This document shows positions 44,050 to 56,135 of a stretch of 64,000 nucleotides of DNA, piece by piece. Position 1 is the stretch's first letter. Each line of letters starts with the position of its first letter. The DNA is from Agrococcus sp. SGAir0287 (GTDB lineage Bacteria > Actinomycetota > Actinomycetes > Actinomycetales > Microbacteriaceae), in assembly GCF_005484985.1 (NCBI RefSeq), contig NZ_CP027942.1, positions 620,001-684,000 on the forward strand. The letters are read 5' to 3'. A program made the position numbers and the translations under genes. The notes beneath the pieces were generated by a model, which did not search any database, was not told the DNA's origin, and saw only the letters and a list, made by a program, of their open reading frames with translations.

Positions 44050-44958
44050 CTACGCCGCGAGCCGCGCGAGCTCGTCGTCGGTCAGCTCGACGTCGGCCGA
44101 TGCGAGGAGCTCCGAGAGCTGCTGGGGGGTGCGGGCGCTCGCGAGGGGCGCCGCGACGAGGGGCTGCTGGCGCAGCCAGGCGAGCGACACGGCCGCGACC
44201 GTCGTGCCGTGCGCTGCGGCGACGTCGTCGAGCACGTCGAGCAGCGCGACGTTCGCGGGATCCTCGAGGTAGCGACCGGCCATGCCCGCGCGCTGCGAGT
44301 CGACCTCCACGCCCGGGCGGTACTTGCCCGTGAGGAAGCCCGACGCCAGGGAGACGTAGGGCGCCTCGACGATGCCCAGCTCGTCGAGCGTCGGCAGGAG
44401 CTCGCCCTCGATCTCGCGGGACACGAGGTTGTAGCGGTCCTGGCTCGTCGTCGGGCGCGCGAGCCCGGCGGACTCGGCGACCTCGACGAGCGAGCGCAGA
44501 CGGGCCGGCTCGAAGTTCGACGCCCCGACCTCGCGCACCTTGCCGGCGCGCACGAGCTCGTCGAAGACCGCCGCGACCTCCTCCTGCGGCACCTCGGGGT
44601 CGTCGCGGTGCGCGTAGTAGAGGTCGATGCGGTCGGTCTGCAGCCGTCGCAGCGAGTCGTCGACCGCGGCGCGCACGTTCGCGGCGGCCAGGCCCGGGCG
44701 CTCGGGGTGCGAGAAGACCTTCGTCGCGACGACGACGCGGTCGCGCACGCCGCGCGACGCCATCCACTCGCCGAGGATCGTCTCGGACTCGCCGCCGACG
44801 TGCCCGTCGACCCACGCGGAGTAGACGTCGGCCGTGTCGATCGACGTGCCGCCGGCCGCGAGGAACGCGTCGAGCACCGCGAAGGACTCGTCGCGATCGC
44901 TCGTCCAGCCGAAGGCGTTGCCGCCGAGGATGAGGGGGCCGTGGTCGAGAGCGGTCAT
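44050..44958 (-). CDS. Aldo/keto reductase
   Basis: A 302-residue NADPH-dependent oxidoreductase with a TIM barrel. Seen: GTSIDTADVYSAW (catalytic Asp and Tyr), VVVATKVF (catalytic Lys), IDLYYAHRDDP (catalytic His) and GASNFEPARL. The C-terminal helices LAWLRQQPLVAAPLASARTPQQL form the cofactor-binding part. It belongs to the general AKR group close to the YajO/tas-like enzymes; the physiological carbonyl substrate is unknown. It diverges from dnaX across 118 bp. Confidence 0.9.
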   Translation of the reverse strand: MTALDHGPLILGGNAFGWTSDRDESFAVLDAFLAAGGTSIDTADVYSAWVDGHVGGESETILGEWMASRGVRDRVVVATKVFSHPERPGLAAANVRAAVDDSLRRLQTDRIDLYYAHRDDPEVPQEEVAAVFDELVRAGKVREVGASNFEPARLRSLVEVAESAGLARPTTSQDRYNLVSREIEGELLPTLDELGIVEAPYVSLASGFLTGKYRPGVEVDSQRAGMAGRYLEDPANVALLDVLDDVAAAHGTTVAAVSLAWLRQQPLVAAPLASARTPQQLSELLASADVELTDDELARLAA

Positions 44959-45063
44959 GCCTGCGTCCAACGCGTCACGGGCTGCAGGATTCCCGACGCG
45001 TCCGCCGGGGGGAACCGGGCGCGGGCCTCCGCAGGCGCGTGCGCGCACGTGGGTGGCCGCCGG

Positions 45064-45069
45064 TAGCCT
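45064..45069 (+). promoter_or_regulatory. -10 box of dnaX (possibly leaderless)
   Basis: TAGCCT ends 7 nt before the dnaX ATG, with GCGTGC between and no ribosome-binding site. Confidence 0.45.
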
Positions 45070-45076
45070 GGCGTGC

Positions 45077-47365
45077 ATGGTCGCTGCCCTCTATCGCCGG
45101 TATCGACCGGAGACGTTCGCCGAGCTCATCGGGCAGGCGCACGTCACCGATCCGCTCAGCGCCGCGATCCGCGGCGACCGCGTCGGGCACGCCTACCTCT
45201 TCTCCGGGCCGCGCGGCTGCGGCAAGACGACGAGCGCGCGGATCCTCGCCCGATGCCTCAACTGCGCGTCGGGCCCCACGCCGGAGCCCTGCGGCACGTG
45301 CGACTCCTGCCTCGAGCTCAGCCGCGACGGCGGCGGGTCGCTCGACGTCGTCGAGATCGACGCCGCGAGCCACAACGGCGTCGACGACGCCCGCGACCTG
45401 CGCGAGCGCGCCGCGTTCGCGCCCGCGCGCGACCGCTTCAAGATCTTCATCCTCGACGAGGCGCACATGGTGACCTCGCAGGGCTTCAACGCGCTGCTGA
45501 AGATCGTCGAGGAGCCGCCGCCCCACGTGAAGTTCATCTTCGCGACGACGGAGCCCGACAAGGTCATCGGCACCATCCGCTCGCGCACGCACCACTACCC
45601 CTTCCGCCTCATCCCGCCCGCGCCGATGCTCGAGTACGTCTCGCAGCTCACGCAGCGCGAGGGCGTGCAGACGGAGGCGGGCGTGCTGCCGCTCGTCATC
45701 CGCGCCGGCGGCGGCTCCGCCCGCGACACCCTCTCGATCCTCGACCAGCTCATCGCCGGCTCGGACACGCCCACCGTCGCCTACGAGCAGGCGGTGGCGC
45801 TGCTCGGCTTCACGCACGCCGCCCTGCTCGACGACGCCGTCGACGCGCTCGGCGCTCGCGATGCCTCGGCGATGTTCGCGGCCGTCGACGCGGTCATCCA
45901 GTCGGGGCAGGATCCGCGCCGCTTCGTCGAGGATCTGCTCGAGCGGCTGCGCGACCTCATCGTGGTGCGCGCGGCGCACGATCCCGCCGCCCTGCTGCAC
46001 GGCGTGCCGCAGGAGGACCTCGACGCCATGCTGCGCCAGGTGCGCGCGTTCGGACCGGTCGAGCTCTCGCGCGCCGCCGACGTCGTCGCGAAGGCGCTCA
46101 CGGACATGACGGGCGCCACGAGCCCCAAGGTGCATCTCGAGCTCATGGCGGCCCGCCTGCTCGTGCCCGCGGCAGGCGACCAGGAGCTCGGCACCCTCGC
46201 GCGGGTCGAGCGCCTCGAGCGCCGCATCGGCGTCGCAGGCGGCACGAGCGAGGCGGCCGCCGCGCCCGCGCAGCCCGCGGCCGCGCAGGCCGGCGCGGCT
46301 CCCGCCTCGCAGGTCGCGGCGTCCGCGCAGCCCGTCGCCGCGCCGACGCAGCCCGCGGCGCCCGTCGCCGCGGCGCCGTCGGCTCCGGCGGCGTCCGTCG
46401 CGGCGTCGCCCGATGCGTCGCCCTCGCAGCCCGCACCGGCAGCGGCCGTCGGCGCCGTGACCGTGGAGCAGCTGCGCGACGCGTGGGACGAGGTGCTCAC
46501 CCACCTGGGCGAGCGCAGCCGACCCGCCTGGCTCCTCGTCTCGCAGACCGAGATCGTCTCGCTGCAGGACGAGGTCCTCACGCTCGGATTCCGCAATCAG
46601 GGCGACTTCGAGGCGTTCCCGGCGAAGCCCGGCGGCGCGACGAGCCCCGCGGAGCATCTGCGCGCCTCGATCGAGCACGTCCTCGGCTTCACCGTGAAGT
46701 ACCTGCGCACGCTCATCGGCGCGCCCGAGGGCGCGCGTCCTCGTGCCCGCGCGCCGCAGCCGTCGACCGACGGCGATGCGGAGCCTGCGTCCGCGGCGCC
46801 CGTCGCGTCAACACCCGCGTCCGCGCCCGCTCCGGCGCAGCAGGCGGACGCCGCGACCTCGCCGGTCGCGCGCCAGCGGCCGACGTCGACGGCGCCGCGG
46901 GCCGCCGCGAGCGTCGCGACGGGCTGGGCCGTCGCGCCGATCCCGAGCGCGCAGCCCGAGACGGAGGAGCCCGCGCAGCCCATCCGCCAGGCGCCCACCT
47001 CCGCGCCGCCCATCCCGACCGCGGCGCCGCCGGCGGCACCGACGCCGTCGTCCGACGGCGTCCCGGACGGCGAGGCGCCCGACGACCCCTGGGGTCCCGA
47101 GGAGCAGGTCGTCGACCACGAGGCCGCCGCTGCGGCGGTGGAGGCGACGGCTGCTGCGATGGGCGCGGCGCCCCCGGCGGCCGCGTCCACGACGGCCGCG
47201 CACGCCACGGCCGAGGGCTCCGCGCCCGCATCCGCCCCGACGCCCACGGATCGGCGCCGCGCGGCGATGGACGACGCCCGCTACGGCGAGGCGGTCGTGC
47301 GCGAGGAGCTCGGCGCCGAGTTCCTCGAGGAGATCGTGCTCGACGGCCGCGAGGAGGTGCGCTGA
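45077..47365 (+). CDS. dnaX: DNA polymerase III subunit gamma/tau
   Basis: The 762-residue clamp-loader ATPase. The AAA+ domain has Walker [14 protein letters not shown], the zinc module [19 protein letters not shown], Walker [14 protein letters not shown] ([11 protein letters not shown]) and sensor 1 FATTEPDKV. Domain III runs to about residue 365. The long tail (about 390-460 and 560-730) is Ala/Pro-rich and unstructured, with a folded segment between ([24 protein letters not shown]) that would contact the polymerase. No obvious slippery frameshift site for a separate gamma form was seen. recR starts on its stop codon (TGATG). Confidence 0.95.
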   Translation: MVAALYRRYRPETFAELIGQAHVTDPLSAAIRGDRVGHAYLFSGPRGCGKTTSARILARCLNCASGPTPEPCGTCDSCLELSRDGGGSLDVVEIDAASHNGVDDARDLRERAAFAPARDRFKIFILDEAHMVTSQGFNALLKIVEEPPPHVKFIFATTEPDKVIGTIRSRTHHYPFRLIPPAPMLEYVSQLTQREGVQTEAGVLPLVIRAGGGSARDTLSILDQLIAGSDTPTVAYEQAVALLGFTHAALLDDAVDALGARDASAMFAAVDAVIQSGQDPRRFVEDLLERLRDLIVVRAAHDPAALLHGVPQEDLDAMLRQVRAFGPVELSRAADVVAKALTDMTGATSPKVHLELMAARLLVPAAGDQELGTLARVERLERRIGVAGGTSEAAAAPAQPAAAQAGAAPASQVAASAQPVAAPTQPAAPVAAAPSAPAASVAASPDASPSQPAPAAAVGAVTVEQLRDAWDEVLTHLGERSRPAWLLVSQTEIVSLQDEVLTLGFRNQGDFEAFPAKPGGATSPAEHLRASIEHVLGFTVKYLRTLIGAPEGARPRARAPQPSTDGDAEPASAAPVASTPASAPAPAQQADAATSPVARQRPTSTAPRAAASVATGWAVAPIPSAQPETEEPAQPIRQAPTSAPPIPTAAPPAAPTPSSDGVPDGEAPDDPWGPEEQVVDHEAAAAAVEATAAAMGAAPPAAASTTAAHATAEGSAPASAPTPTDRRRAAMDDARYGEAVVREELGAEFLEEIVLDGREEVR

Positions 47366-47964
47366 TGTACGACGGCATCGTGCAGGAGCTCATCGACGAG
47401 CTGGGCAGGCTGCCGGGCGTGGGGCCGAAGTCGGCGCAGCGCATCGCCTTCCACATCATCCAGACCGAGTCGTTCGACGTGTCGCGCCTGTCGCGCGTGC
47501 TCGCCGAGGTGCGCGATCGCGTGCGGTTCTGCGAGATCTGCGGCAACGTCGGCGAGCAGGAGCGCTGCGCCATCTGCCGCGACCCGCGCCGCGTGCCGAC
47601 GACGATCTGCGTCGTCGAGGAGCCGAAGGACGTCGTGGCGATCGAGCGCACCCGCGAGTTCCGTGGGCTGTACCACGTGCTCGGCGGCGCGCTGAACCCG
47701 ATGCAGGGCGTCGGCCCCGACCAGCTGCGCATCGCGCAGCTGCTGCGACGCCTGCAGGACGGCACGGTGCAGGAGGTCATCATAGCCACCGACCCCAACG
47801 TCGAGGGCGAGGCGACCGCGACCTACCTCATCCGCACGCTCGCACCGATGGGCATCACCGTCTCGCGCCTCGCGAGCGGCCTGCCCGTGGGCGGCGACCT
47901 CGAGTTCGCGGACGAGATGACGCTCGGGCGGGCCTTCGAGGGTCGCCGCCAGGTCACGACCTGA
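47365..47964 (+). CDS. recR: Recombination protein RecR
   Basis: A 199-residue protein of the RecFOR pathway that helps load RecA at gaps. Features: the helix-hairpin-helix [19 protein letters not shown], the four-cysteine zinc finger [18 protein letters not shown], and the Toprim domain with [12 protein letters not shown] and [15 protein letters not shown]. The length matches the family. It overlaps the dnaX stop by 1 nt, a classical actinobacterial arrangement. It is convergent with the permease gene, with only 7 nt between stops and no clear terminator. Confidence 0.97.
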   Translation: MYDGIVQELIDELGRLPGVGPKSAQRIAFHIIQTESFDVSRLSRVLAEVRDRVRFCEICGNVGEQERCAICRDPRRVPTTICVVEEPKDVVAIERTREFRGLYHVLGGALNPMQGVGPDQLRIAQLLRRLQDGTVQEVIIATDPNVEGEATATYLIRTLAPMGITVSRLASGLPVGGDLEFADEMTLGRAFEGRRQVTT

Positions 47965-47971
47965 CGCGCGA

Positions 47972-49429
47972 TCAGTCGTCGCGGTCGCGCGCGGCGCGTC
48001 CCGGCGTGCCGTCGTCGAGGTGCACCGTGCGGGGTCCGGGCACGGTGTCGACGAAGCCCGTGACGTCCTGCCCCTCGTCGAACGACGCCGCGCGGCGGCG
48101 GAAGCCGCGGGTGATGATCGCGAGGTAGACGACGCCGATCCCGGTCCAGATGAGCCCGCCGACGAGGGCGTGGCCGTCGAGGTTCACCCACAGGAGCCCG
48201 GTGAGTAGCATGCCGATCGCCGGCATGACGATGTATCGGACGACGTCGCGCGGCGTGCGCCGCAGACCCTTCCGGATCGCGAACCACGCGATGACGGAGA
48301 TGTTCACGAACGTGAACGCGACGAGCGCGCCGTAGTTGATGTACGCGGCGATCTGCTCGAGCGTGAAGGCGATGGCGAGCAGGCTCACGAGGCCCGTCAG
48401 CACGACGGCGAAGAGCGGCGTGCGCGTGCGCGGGTGGACGAAGCCGAAGAGTCGGCGCGGCAGCACGGCGTTCCGGCCCATGACGAGGAGCATGCGCGAG
48501 ACGGACGCGTGCGACGCGAGCCACGACGCGAGCGTCGCGGCGAAGCCGGCCGCCGTCAGCACCGCCTGCAGCACCGGGCCGCCGACCTGCACCCCGATCT
48601 CGGGCAGGGTCGAGTCCTCGATCGCGGCCTGCGGGAAGACCGACGAGTCGGGGAATCGCAGCTGCGTGACGTAGGACGCGACGAGGAAGATCGCGCCGCC
48701 CGCGACGACCGTGAGCACGATCGCCCGCGGCATGATCCTCGGGCTCCGCGCCTCCTCCGCGTACATCGTCACGGCGTCGAAGCCGATGAACGAGAAGCAG
48801 ACGATCGTGGCGCCTGCGAGGACGGCGGAGAAGGCGACGCCGTCGTGCGCGAAGGGGGCGATCGAGACGACGGTGCCCGCTCCGGCGCCACCGGCGAGCT
48901 GGACGACGACCATGACGACGAAGACCGTCATGACGGCGATCGAGAAGACGAGCAGGATCATGTTGACGTTCGACGTGCCGCGCATCGTGAGGGCGATGAT
49001 GCCGGTCACGAGCGCCGTGAACGCGACGACCCAGATCCAGCCGGGCACGGCCGGGAACAGCGCCTCGAGGTAGCTGCGCAGGATGAGCGCGTTCACCATC
49101 GGCAGCAGCATGTAGTCGATGAGCGCCGTCCACCCCACGACGAAGCCGACGTTCGGATGGATCGACTCGCGCGCGTACGTGTAGGCCGATCCGGCGCTGG
49201 GGATCGCGCCGACCATCTTCCCGTAGCTGATCGCGGTGAAGACCATGACGACGAGGGCGACGGCGTACGCGGCCGGCACGACGTTCGCGGTGCCGTCGGC
49301 GACGAGCCCGAAGGTGTCGAAGACGACGGTGGGGGTCATGTAGCCGAGCCCCAGGCCGACGATCGCGATGAGCCCGAGCGAGCGGGCGAGCGTCGCCTGC
49401 CCTGCAGAGGCGGGGGATGCGGTGGTCAC
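47972..49429 (-). CDS. APC-family amino acid/polyamine permease
   Basis: A 485-residue integral membrane transporter with about twelve helices. The N-terminal GLGLGYMTPTVVFDTFG, ISYGKMVGAIPSAGSAYTY and the helix-6 region FSFIGFDAVTMYAEEARSP are typical of the APC superfamily, which exchanges or imports amino acids and amines. The GTG start (VTTASPASAG) is preceded by AGGAG; the frame upstream has no further support. The cytoplasmic C-terminal tail of about 40 residues is acidic. Substrate not determinable. Confidence 0.9.
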   Translation of the reverse strand: MTTASPASAGQATLARSLGLIAIVGLGLGYMTPTVVFDTFGLVADGTANVVPAAYAVALVVMVFTAISYGKMVGAIPSAGSAYTYARESIHPNVGFVVGWTALIDYMLLPMVNALILRSYLEALFPAVPGWIWVVAFTALVTGIIALTMRGTSNVNMILLVFSIAVMTVFVVMVVVQLAGGAGAGTVVSIAPFAHDGVAFSAVLAGATIVCFSFIGFDAVTMYAEEARSPRIMPRAIVLTVVAGGAIFLVASYVTQLRFPDSSVFPQAAIEDSTLPEIGVQVGGPVLQAVLTAAGFAATLASWLASHASVSRMLLVMGRNAVLPRRLFGFVHPRTRTPLFAVVLTGLVSLLAIAFTLEQIAAYINYGALVAFTFVNISVIAWFAIRKGLRRTPRDVVRYIVMPAIGMLLTGLLWVNLDGHALVGGLIWTGIGVVYLAIITRGFRRRAASFDEGQDVTGFVDTVPGPRTVHLDDGTPGRAARDRDD

Positions 49430-49618
49430 GAGCGGGCTCCTCGTCTGCGGTGGGGCGCGGCATCCGTTCTCGGGACGGTCGAGGCATCCCAGGTGGCTGC
49501 GTGGATCGACCGTACGCCGTGCTCGGGATGCCCGACGCGCTCGACGCGACGGGAAGACGGCGTGCGGGTGACGCCGGACCCCGGCGTCATGCGGCCCGGT
49601 CGCGCATGCCCGCGACCG

Positions 49619-51967
<2,349 letters not shown>

Positions 51968-51976
51968 CGAGGCCGT

Positions 51977-52015
51977 CGCGACGGGGCGGGGACCGGTGGG
52001 TCCCGCCCCGTCGCG
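51977..52015 (+). terminator. Terminator of lysC-asd
   Basis: A 15-bp stem, CGCGACGGGGCGGGA/TCCCGCCCCGTCGCG, with a 9-nt loop starts 10 nt after the asd stop. No U-tract. Confidence 0.75.
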
Positions 52016-52085
52016 CGCCGGCGACGGCGCGGAAGAATCGCGGTTCCTCGCACGCTCGCGTGGTCGCCGCGCCGCGCCGCGCCGG

Positions 52086-52091
52086 TAGCAT
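52086..52091 (+). promoter_or_regulatory. -10 box of mqo (possibly leaderless)
   Basis: TAGCAT ends 8 nt before the mqo ATG with no Shine-Dalgarno-like sequence between. Confidence 0.45.
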
Positions 52092-52099
52092 GGACGTCG

Positions 52100-53620
52100 A
52101 TGAAGACGATCGACGTGGCCCTGATCGGCGGTGGGATCATGAGCGCCACGCTCGGCGCTCTCCTCCAGAGGCTCGAGCCCGAGTGGAGCATCGAGGTCTA
52201 CGAGCGACTCTCGCGCGTCGCGGAGGAGTCCTCGAACCCGTGGAACAACGCCGGCACGGGTCACGCGGCCCTGTGCGAGCTCAACTACACGCCCGAGGGC
52301 GCCGACGGCACCATCTCGCCGGCGAAGGCCATCGAGATCAACGAGCAGTTCCAGGTGTCGCGGCAGCTGTGGGCGTCGTTCGTCGAGGACGGCGTGCTGC
52401 CCGACCCGACCGCCTTCATCTCGCCGACGCCGCACATGAGCTTCGTGTGGGGTGAGGCGAACGTCGACTACCTCCGCCGCCGCTACGAGGCGCTCAAGGA
52501 CGAGCCGCTGTTCGAGGGCATGGAGTTCTCGACCGACGCCGCGACGATCCGCTCGTGGGCGCCGTTGCTCATCCCCGGGCGCCGCAAGGACCAGCCGATC
52601 GCCGCCACCCGCATCACGTCCGGCACCGACGTCGACTTCGGCGCCCTCTCGCGCGCGCTCTTCGAGGGCATGGAGCGCGGCGGCGCGCGCATCCGCACCG
52701 GGAAGAAGGTCGCGGGCCTGAAGCGCGGCAAGGACGGCATCTGGACGATCCGCCTGCGCGACGAGGTCGGCAGGACCCCCTCGAGCATCCGCGCGCGCTT
52801 CGTGTTCGTCGGCGCCGGCGGCGGCGCCCTGCGGCTGCTGCAGAAGTCGGGGATCCCGGAGGCGCACGGCTACGGCGGCTTCCCGATCACGGGCGAGTGG
52901 CTGCGCTGCGACGACCCGTCGATCGTCGATCGGCACGACGCGAAGGTCTACGGCAAGGCGAGCGTCGGCGCCCCGCCGATGTCGGTGCCGCACCTCGACA
53001 CGCGCGTCGTCGACGGCTCGACGAGCCTCCTCTTCGGCCCCTACGCCGGCTTCAGCCCCAAGTACCTGAAGACGGGCTCGAATCTCGACCTCTTCTCGAC
53101 GATCCGTCCGCACAACCTCTACCCGATGGTGCGCGCGGGCCTGGCGAACCTCGGCCTCGTCAAGTACCTCTTCGGCGAGGTGCTGTCGACGAAGGCGAAG
53201 CAGATGGAGACGCTGCGCGAGTTCATGCCGAACGCGCGGTCGGCCGACTGGCACCTCGTGAAGGCGGGGCAGCGCGTGCAGGTCATGAAGAAGGACCCCG
53301 AGAAGGGTGGCGTGCTGCAGTTCGGCACCGAGATCGTCACGGGCGCGGACGGCACGATCGCGGGACTGCTCGGCGCGTCGCCGGGGGCGTCGACCGCGGC
53401 GCCGATCATGCTGACGATCCTCGAGCGCTGCTTCCCCGACCGCTTCCCCGCATGGCGCGGCGAGGTCGAGCGGCTCGTCCCGTCGTTCGGCACGCGTCTC
53501 AACGACGACCGCGAGGCCGCACGCGCGAGCATCGCGCGCACGACGCGCGTGCTGCGGCTGGATCGCGGCGCGAACGGCGCTGCCGAGGCCGTGACGGCCG
53601 TCGAGGCCGCCTCGGCCTGA
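52100..53620 (+). CDS. mqo: Malate:quinone oxidoreductase
   Basis: An FAD-dependent peripheral membrane enzyme that oxidises malate to oxaloacetate and passes electrons to the quinone pool, feeding TCA cycle and respiration. 506 residues, typical for the family. The dinucleotide-binding motif is VALIGGGIMSATLGALL; SSNPWNNAGTGHAALCELNYTP and GGFPITGEWLRCDDP, FGPYAGFSPKYLKTGS and GASPGASTAAPIML are conserved Mqo segments. It is a single-gene unit, with no other TCA gene nearby. Confidence 0.97.
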   Translation: MKTIDVALIGGGIMSATLGALLQRLEPEWSIEVYERLSRVAEESSNPWNNAGTGHAALCELNYTPEGADGTISPAKAIEINEQFQVSRQLWASFVEDGVLPDPTAFISPTPHMSFVWGEANVDYLRRRYEALKDEPLFEGMEFSTDAATIRSWAPLLIPGRRKDQPIAATRITSGTDVDFGALSRALFEGMERGGARIRTGKKVAGLKRGKDGIWTIRLRDEVGRTPSSIRARFVFVGAGGGALRLLQKSGIPEAHGYGGFPITGEWLRCDDPSIVDRHDAKVYGKASVGAPPMSVPHLDTRVVDGSTSLLFGPYAGFSPKYLKTGSNLDLFSTIRPHNLYPMVRAGLANLGLVKYLFGEVLSTKAKQMETLREFMPNARSADWHLVKAGQRVQVMKKDPEKGGVLQFGTEIVTGADGTIAGLLGASPGASTAAPIMLTILERCFPDRFPAWRGEVERLVPSFGTRLNDDREAARASIARTTRVLRLDRGANGAAEAVTAVEAASA

Positions 53621-53746
53621 CGCACGAGACGCGTGAGGCGTCCATCGGCGCGCGCGATCGTTGCGCGAAGCGAGCGAGAATGGGCTCGTTCGCGCGTCCT
53701 GCGCTGCATTCCTCCTAGTTTCTGACGCTTGCTCAGTTCCCTGGGG

Positions 53747-53752
53747 TACGAT
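53747..53752 (+). promoter_or_regulatory. -10 box of the LuxR-type receiver-like gene
   Basis: TACGAT ends 6 nt before the ATG. Upstream, TTGCTCAG (53729-53736) resembles half of the dyad at the LPQTG-gene promoter (4121-4137), but its spacing to the -10 is too short for a -35. Confidence 0.4.
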
Positions 53753-53758
53753 CCAGGC

Positions 53759-54391
53759 ATGGGCGCGGATGCAGTGCGGACCCGGGGGCGGATCACCCTC
53801 GGCATCATCGACGACTTCGCGATCCTGCTCGAGTCGCTCCGCGTCTGGCTGGAGCGCAACGCGCCGGATCTCGACGTCGTCGTGTGCGCGTCGACCTTCC
53901 GCGACTTCGCCATGGACCCGTCGTTCCCGCCGGACGTCACGCTCATCGGCGAGCTGCGGCACGAGTCGACCACCATCGCGTCGCGCATCAAGGCGTGCGT
54001 CGCAGCCGGGTCGCAGGTCGTCATCGTCGCCGATGACCGATCCGTCGACCACCACCAGGCGCTGCAGGCGGGCGCTGCGGAGGCGCTGCCCCGCAAGACG
54101 CCGATGCTCGAGATCGTGCAGGCCATCCGGCGCGCCAGCCAGCGACAGCTGCCGACCGTGCGTCGCTCCGTGCCGCTCGAGCGCCCGCGCCTCAGCCCCG
54201 GCGAGCGCCAGGCGCTCACGTACTACGTGCAGGGCTACTCGACGCAGCAGGTCGCGACGGCGATGAACGTCAAGTACGAGACGGCCAAGACGTTCCTGCG
54301 CCGCGTGCGCCAGAAGTACGCCGCCGTGGACCGTGCGGCGGGCAAGCGTGCGGACCTCATCGTGCGCGCGACGGAGGACGGCATCCTCTAG
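53759..54391 (+). CDS. LuxR-type regulator with atypical receiver domain
   Basis: A 210-residue response-regulator-like protein. The N-terminal receiver keeps the acidic pair in LGIIDDFAILLESL and a Lys in ALPRKTPML, but the phosphoacceptor position in PPDVTLIGELRHES is Gly64 instead of Asp and the Thr/Ser position in VVIVADDRS is Ala. It therefore should not be phosphorylated in the usual way. The C-terminal helix-turn-helix (about 145-205, LSPGERQALTYYVQGYSTQQVATAMNVKYETAKTFLRRV) is of the LuxR/GerE class. No kinase gene is adjacent. It is followed 11 nt later by tdk, whose -10 box overlaps its stop. Confidence 0.82.
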   Translation: MGADAVRTRGRITLGIIDDFAILLESLRVWLERNAPDLDVVVCASTFRDFAMDPSFPPDVTLIGELRHESTTIASRIKACVAAGSQVVIVADDRSVDHHQALQAGAAEALPRKTPMLEIVQAIRRASQRQLPTVRRSVPLERPRLSPGERQALTYYVQGYSTQQVATAMNVKYETAKTFLRRVRQKYAAVDRAAGKRADLIVRATEDGIL

Positions 54392-54394
54392 CCT
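54389..54394 (+). promoter_or_regulatory. -10-like box of tdk overlapping the upstream stop
   Basis: TAGCCT, whose TAG is the stop codon of the preceding regulator gene, ends 8 nt before the tdk GTG. Confidence 0.35.
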
Positions 54395-54402
54395 GGTTCC
54401 TC

Positions 54403-55002
54403 GTGGCCAAGCTCTACTTCCGCTACGGGGCGATGAACTCGGGCAAGTCCACCGCGCTGCTGCAGGCGGCGTTCAACTACGAGGAGCGCGGGCAGCGCGT
54501 GCTGCTGGCGAAGCCGTCGACCGACACGAAGGGCGACGGCGCGATCGTGTCGCGGCTCGGCGTGACGCGCGAGGCCGACTTCTGCGTCGCGCCGGACGAC
54601 GCCATGCTCGCGGCCTTCGTGCACGCCGCAGGCGGCGATCCCGGCGGCGACCACGTCGCGTGCCTGCTCGTGGACGAGGCGCAGTTCCTGCAGCCCGAGC
54701 AGGTCGACGACCTGCTGCGCATCGCCGTGCTGCACGACGTGCCCGTGCTCGCCTACGGCATCCGCACCGACTTCCGCACGCACGCCTTCCCGGGCTCGGC
54801 GCGGCTCATGGAGATCGCGCACTCGCTGGAGGAGTTGAAGACGATCTGCCGCTGCGGGCGCAAGGCGCTCTTCAACGGCCGTCGCGTCGGGCAGCGCTTC
54901 GTCTTCGAGGGCGACCAGGTCGCCATCGACGGCGAGGCGGTCGCGTACGAGTCGCTGTGCGCCTCCTGCTACCTGCGGGAGTCGGGCGGCGTGCTGGCCT
55001 GA
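54403..55002 (+). CDS. tdk: Thymidine kinase
   Basis: Phosphorylates thymidine in nucleotide salvage. 199 residues, the size of type II (tetrameric) thymidine kinases. P-loop GAMNSGKSTALLQ, Walker B-like LLVDEAQFLQPEQV, the lasso region AYGIRTDFRTHAFPGSARL and a zinc site formed by CRCGRKA and CASCYL are present. The GTG start lies 11 nt after the regulator gene. A terminator follows at 55041. Confidence 0.96.
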   Translation: MAKLYFRYGAMNSGKSTALLQAAFNYEERGQRVLLAKPSTDTKGDGAIVSRLGVTREADFCVAPDDAMLAAFVHAAGGDPGGDHVACLLVDEAQFLQPEQVDDLLRIAVLHDVPVLAYGIRTDFRTHAFPGSARLMEIAHSLEELKTICRCGRKALFNGRRVGQRFVFEGDQVAIDGEAVAYESLCASCYLRESGGVLA

Positions 55003-55040
55003 GCCGCGGCGGAACGCGACCCGACGGGCGCCTGGACCAC

Positions 55041-55071
55041 GAGAGCCCCCTCCATGAAGGAGGGGGCTCTC
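55041..55071. terminator. Bidirectional terminator between tdk and tRNA-Pro
   Basis: A perfect 13-bp stem, GAGAGCCCCCTCC/GGAGGGGGCTCTC, with an ATGAA loop. It lies 38 nt past the tdk stop and 8 nt past the 3' end of the minus-strand tRNA-Pro, so it can serve both. Confidence 0.8.
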
Positions 55072-55078
55072 GTCGTGG

Positions 55079-55152
55079 TCGGGGTGACAGGATTTGAACC
55101 TGCGGCCTCGTCGTCCCGAACGACGCGCGCTACCAAGCTGCGCCACACCCCG
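55079..55152 (-). tRNA. tRNA-Pro (CGG)
   Basis: A 74-nt cloverleaf on the minus strand: acceptor stem CGGGGTG/CACCCCG, D arm GCGCAGCTTGGTAGCGC, anticodon loop TTCGGGA with anticodon CGG, and T arm GCAGGTTCAAATCCTGT. CCA is not encoded. Confidence 0.95.
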
Positions 55153-55183
55153 GTGCTGCCGCGTGTGCGGCAACCTGTCCATG

Positions 55184-56083
55184 CTAGCCGATCGCGCGCG
55201 CCTCCAGCGACACGAGCACGGCCTCCGGCGGCGTGCCGAGCCGGAACGGCGCGTAGATCGAGGTGCCGATACCCTGCGAGACCTCGAGGGCCGCCGTGGC
55301 GCCCGCGTGCTCCCACGTCGACAGCCCCGACGCCTGCTCGAGGGGGATGTCGCAGTTCGCGACGAGCGCGTGCCCGCCCGGGATGCGCACCTGCCCGCCG
55401 TGCGTATGGCCGGCGAAGAGGACCTCCGCCCCGCCCGCGACGAGGGCGTCGAGGATGCGGCGGTACGGTGCGTGGGTGACGCCGATGGCGACGGGTCCGC
55501 GCGTCGTCGGCGACCAGTCGGCGCGCTCGCGCAGCGCGGCGAGCTCGTCGCGCATGTCGCCGAGGCGATCCCAGCCGTGATGGGCGTCGTGCGTGCCGAA
55601 CAGCTCGAGCCGCGTGCCGGCGATCTCGAGCGCCCGCGCGTGGTTGTCGAGGTCGAGCCAGCCGAGGTCGGCGTAGACGGCCTCGAGCGCCGCCGTGTCG
55701 AGGTCGGGCTCGCGGGGTGCGAGCCGCTTGGACGACGGGCCGAGCAGGTAGCGCGTCGGGTTCTTCATCACGGGCCCGTACAGGTCGTTCGAGCCGTGCA
55801 CGAAGACGCCCGGGATGCCCCGCAGCGGCTCGAGCGACCGCGCGAGCGCCGGGATCGCGTCGCGATGGCCGAGCGCATCTCCGGTCGAGACGACGAGGTC
55901 GGGCTCGAGCGACGCGAGCGAGCGCAGCCACTCGACCTTGCCGCGCTGCCAGGGCGCGAGGTGCTGATCGGACAGGTGCAGCACGCGGATCGGCGCGCTG
56001 CCGGGCGGCAGCACGCGCACGGTCTCGTGCCGCACGCGGAACGCCGTGCGCTCGACGAGGGTCGCGTACGCCGCCGTCACCAC
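55184..56083 (-). CDS. Metallophosphoesterase, start uncertain
   Basis: A calcineurin-like phosphoesterase. Metal-binding motifs: LHLSDQHL, VSTGDALGH, GVFVHGSNDLYGP (GNHD-type motif with Ser), THAPYRR and FAGHTHGGQ. Family members of this form sit at the membrane by an N-terminal helix and hydrolyse phosphodiesters or lipid-linked phosphates. The start is problematic: GTG 56083/56080 are the first standard codons after the PBP stop, but they cut off most of the N-terminal helix (ESGGRALGIAAGALVGAG), which is encoded in frame just upstream. A GTG at 56254 would overlap the PBP gene by 119 bp; a CTG at 56146 would give the expected N-terminus. Downstream of the PBP gene, likely one operon. Confidence 0.85.
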   Translation of the reverse strand: MVTAAYATLVERTAFRVRHETVRVLPPGSAPIRVLHLSDQHLAPWQRGKVEWLRSLASLEPDLVVSTGDALGHRDAIPALARSLEPLRGIPGVFVHGSNDLYGPVMKNPTRYLLGPSSKRLAPREPDLDTAALEAVYADLGWLDLDNHARALEIAGTRLELFGTHDAHHGWDRLGDMRDELAALRERADWSPTTRGPVAIGVTHAPYRRILDALVAGGAEVLFAGHTHGGQVRIPGGHALVANCDIPLEQASGLSTWEHAGATAALEVSQGIGTSIYAPFRLGTPPEAVLVSLEARAIG

Positions 56084-56135
56084 GCCGGCGCCGACGAGCG
56101 CGCCCGCGGCGATGCCGAGGGCGCGCCCGCCCGAC

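Noticed and set aside
45077..47365. A programmed frameshift in dnaX producing a separate gamma subunit.
   Set aside because: No A-rich slippery sequence was found in the region following the ATPase domain; the GC-rich tail makes such a site unlikely.
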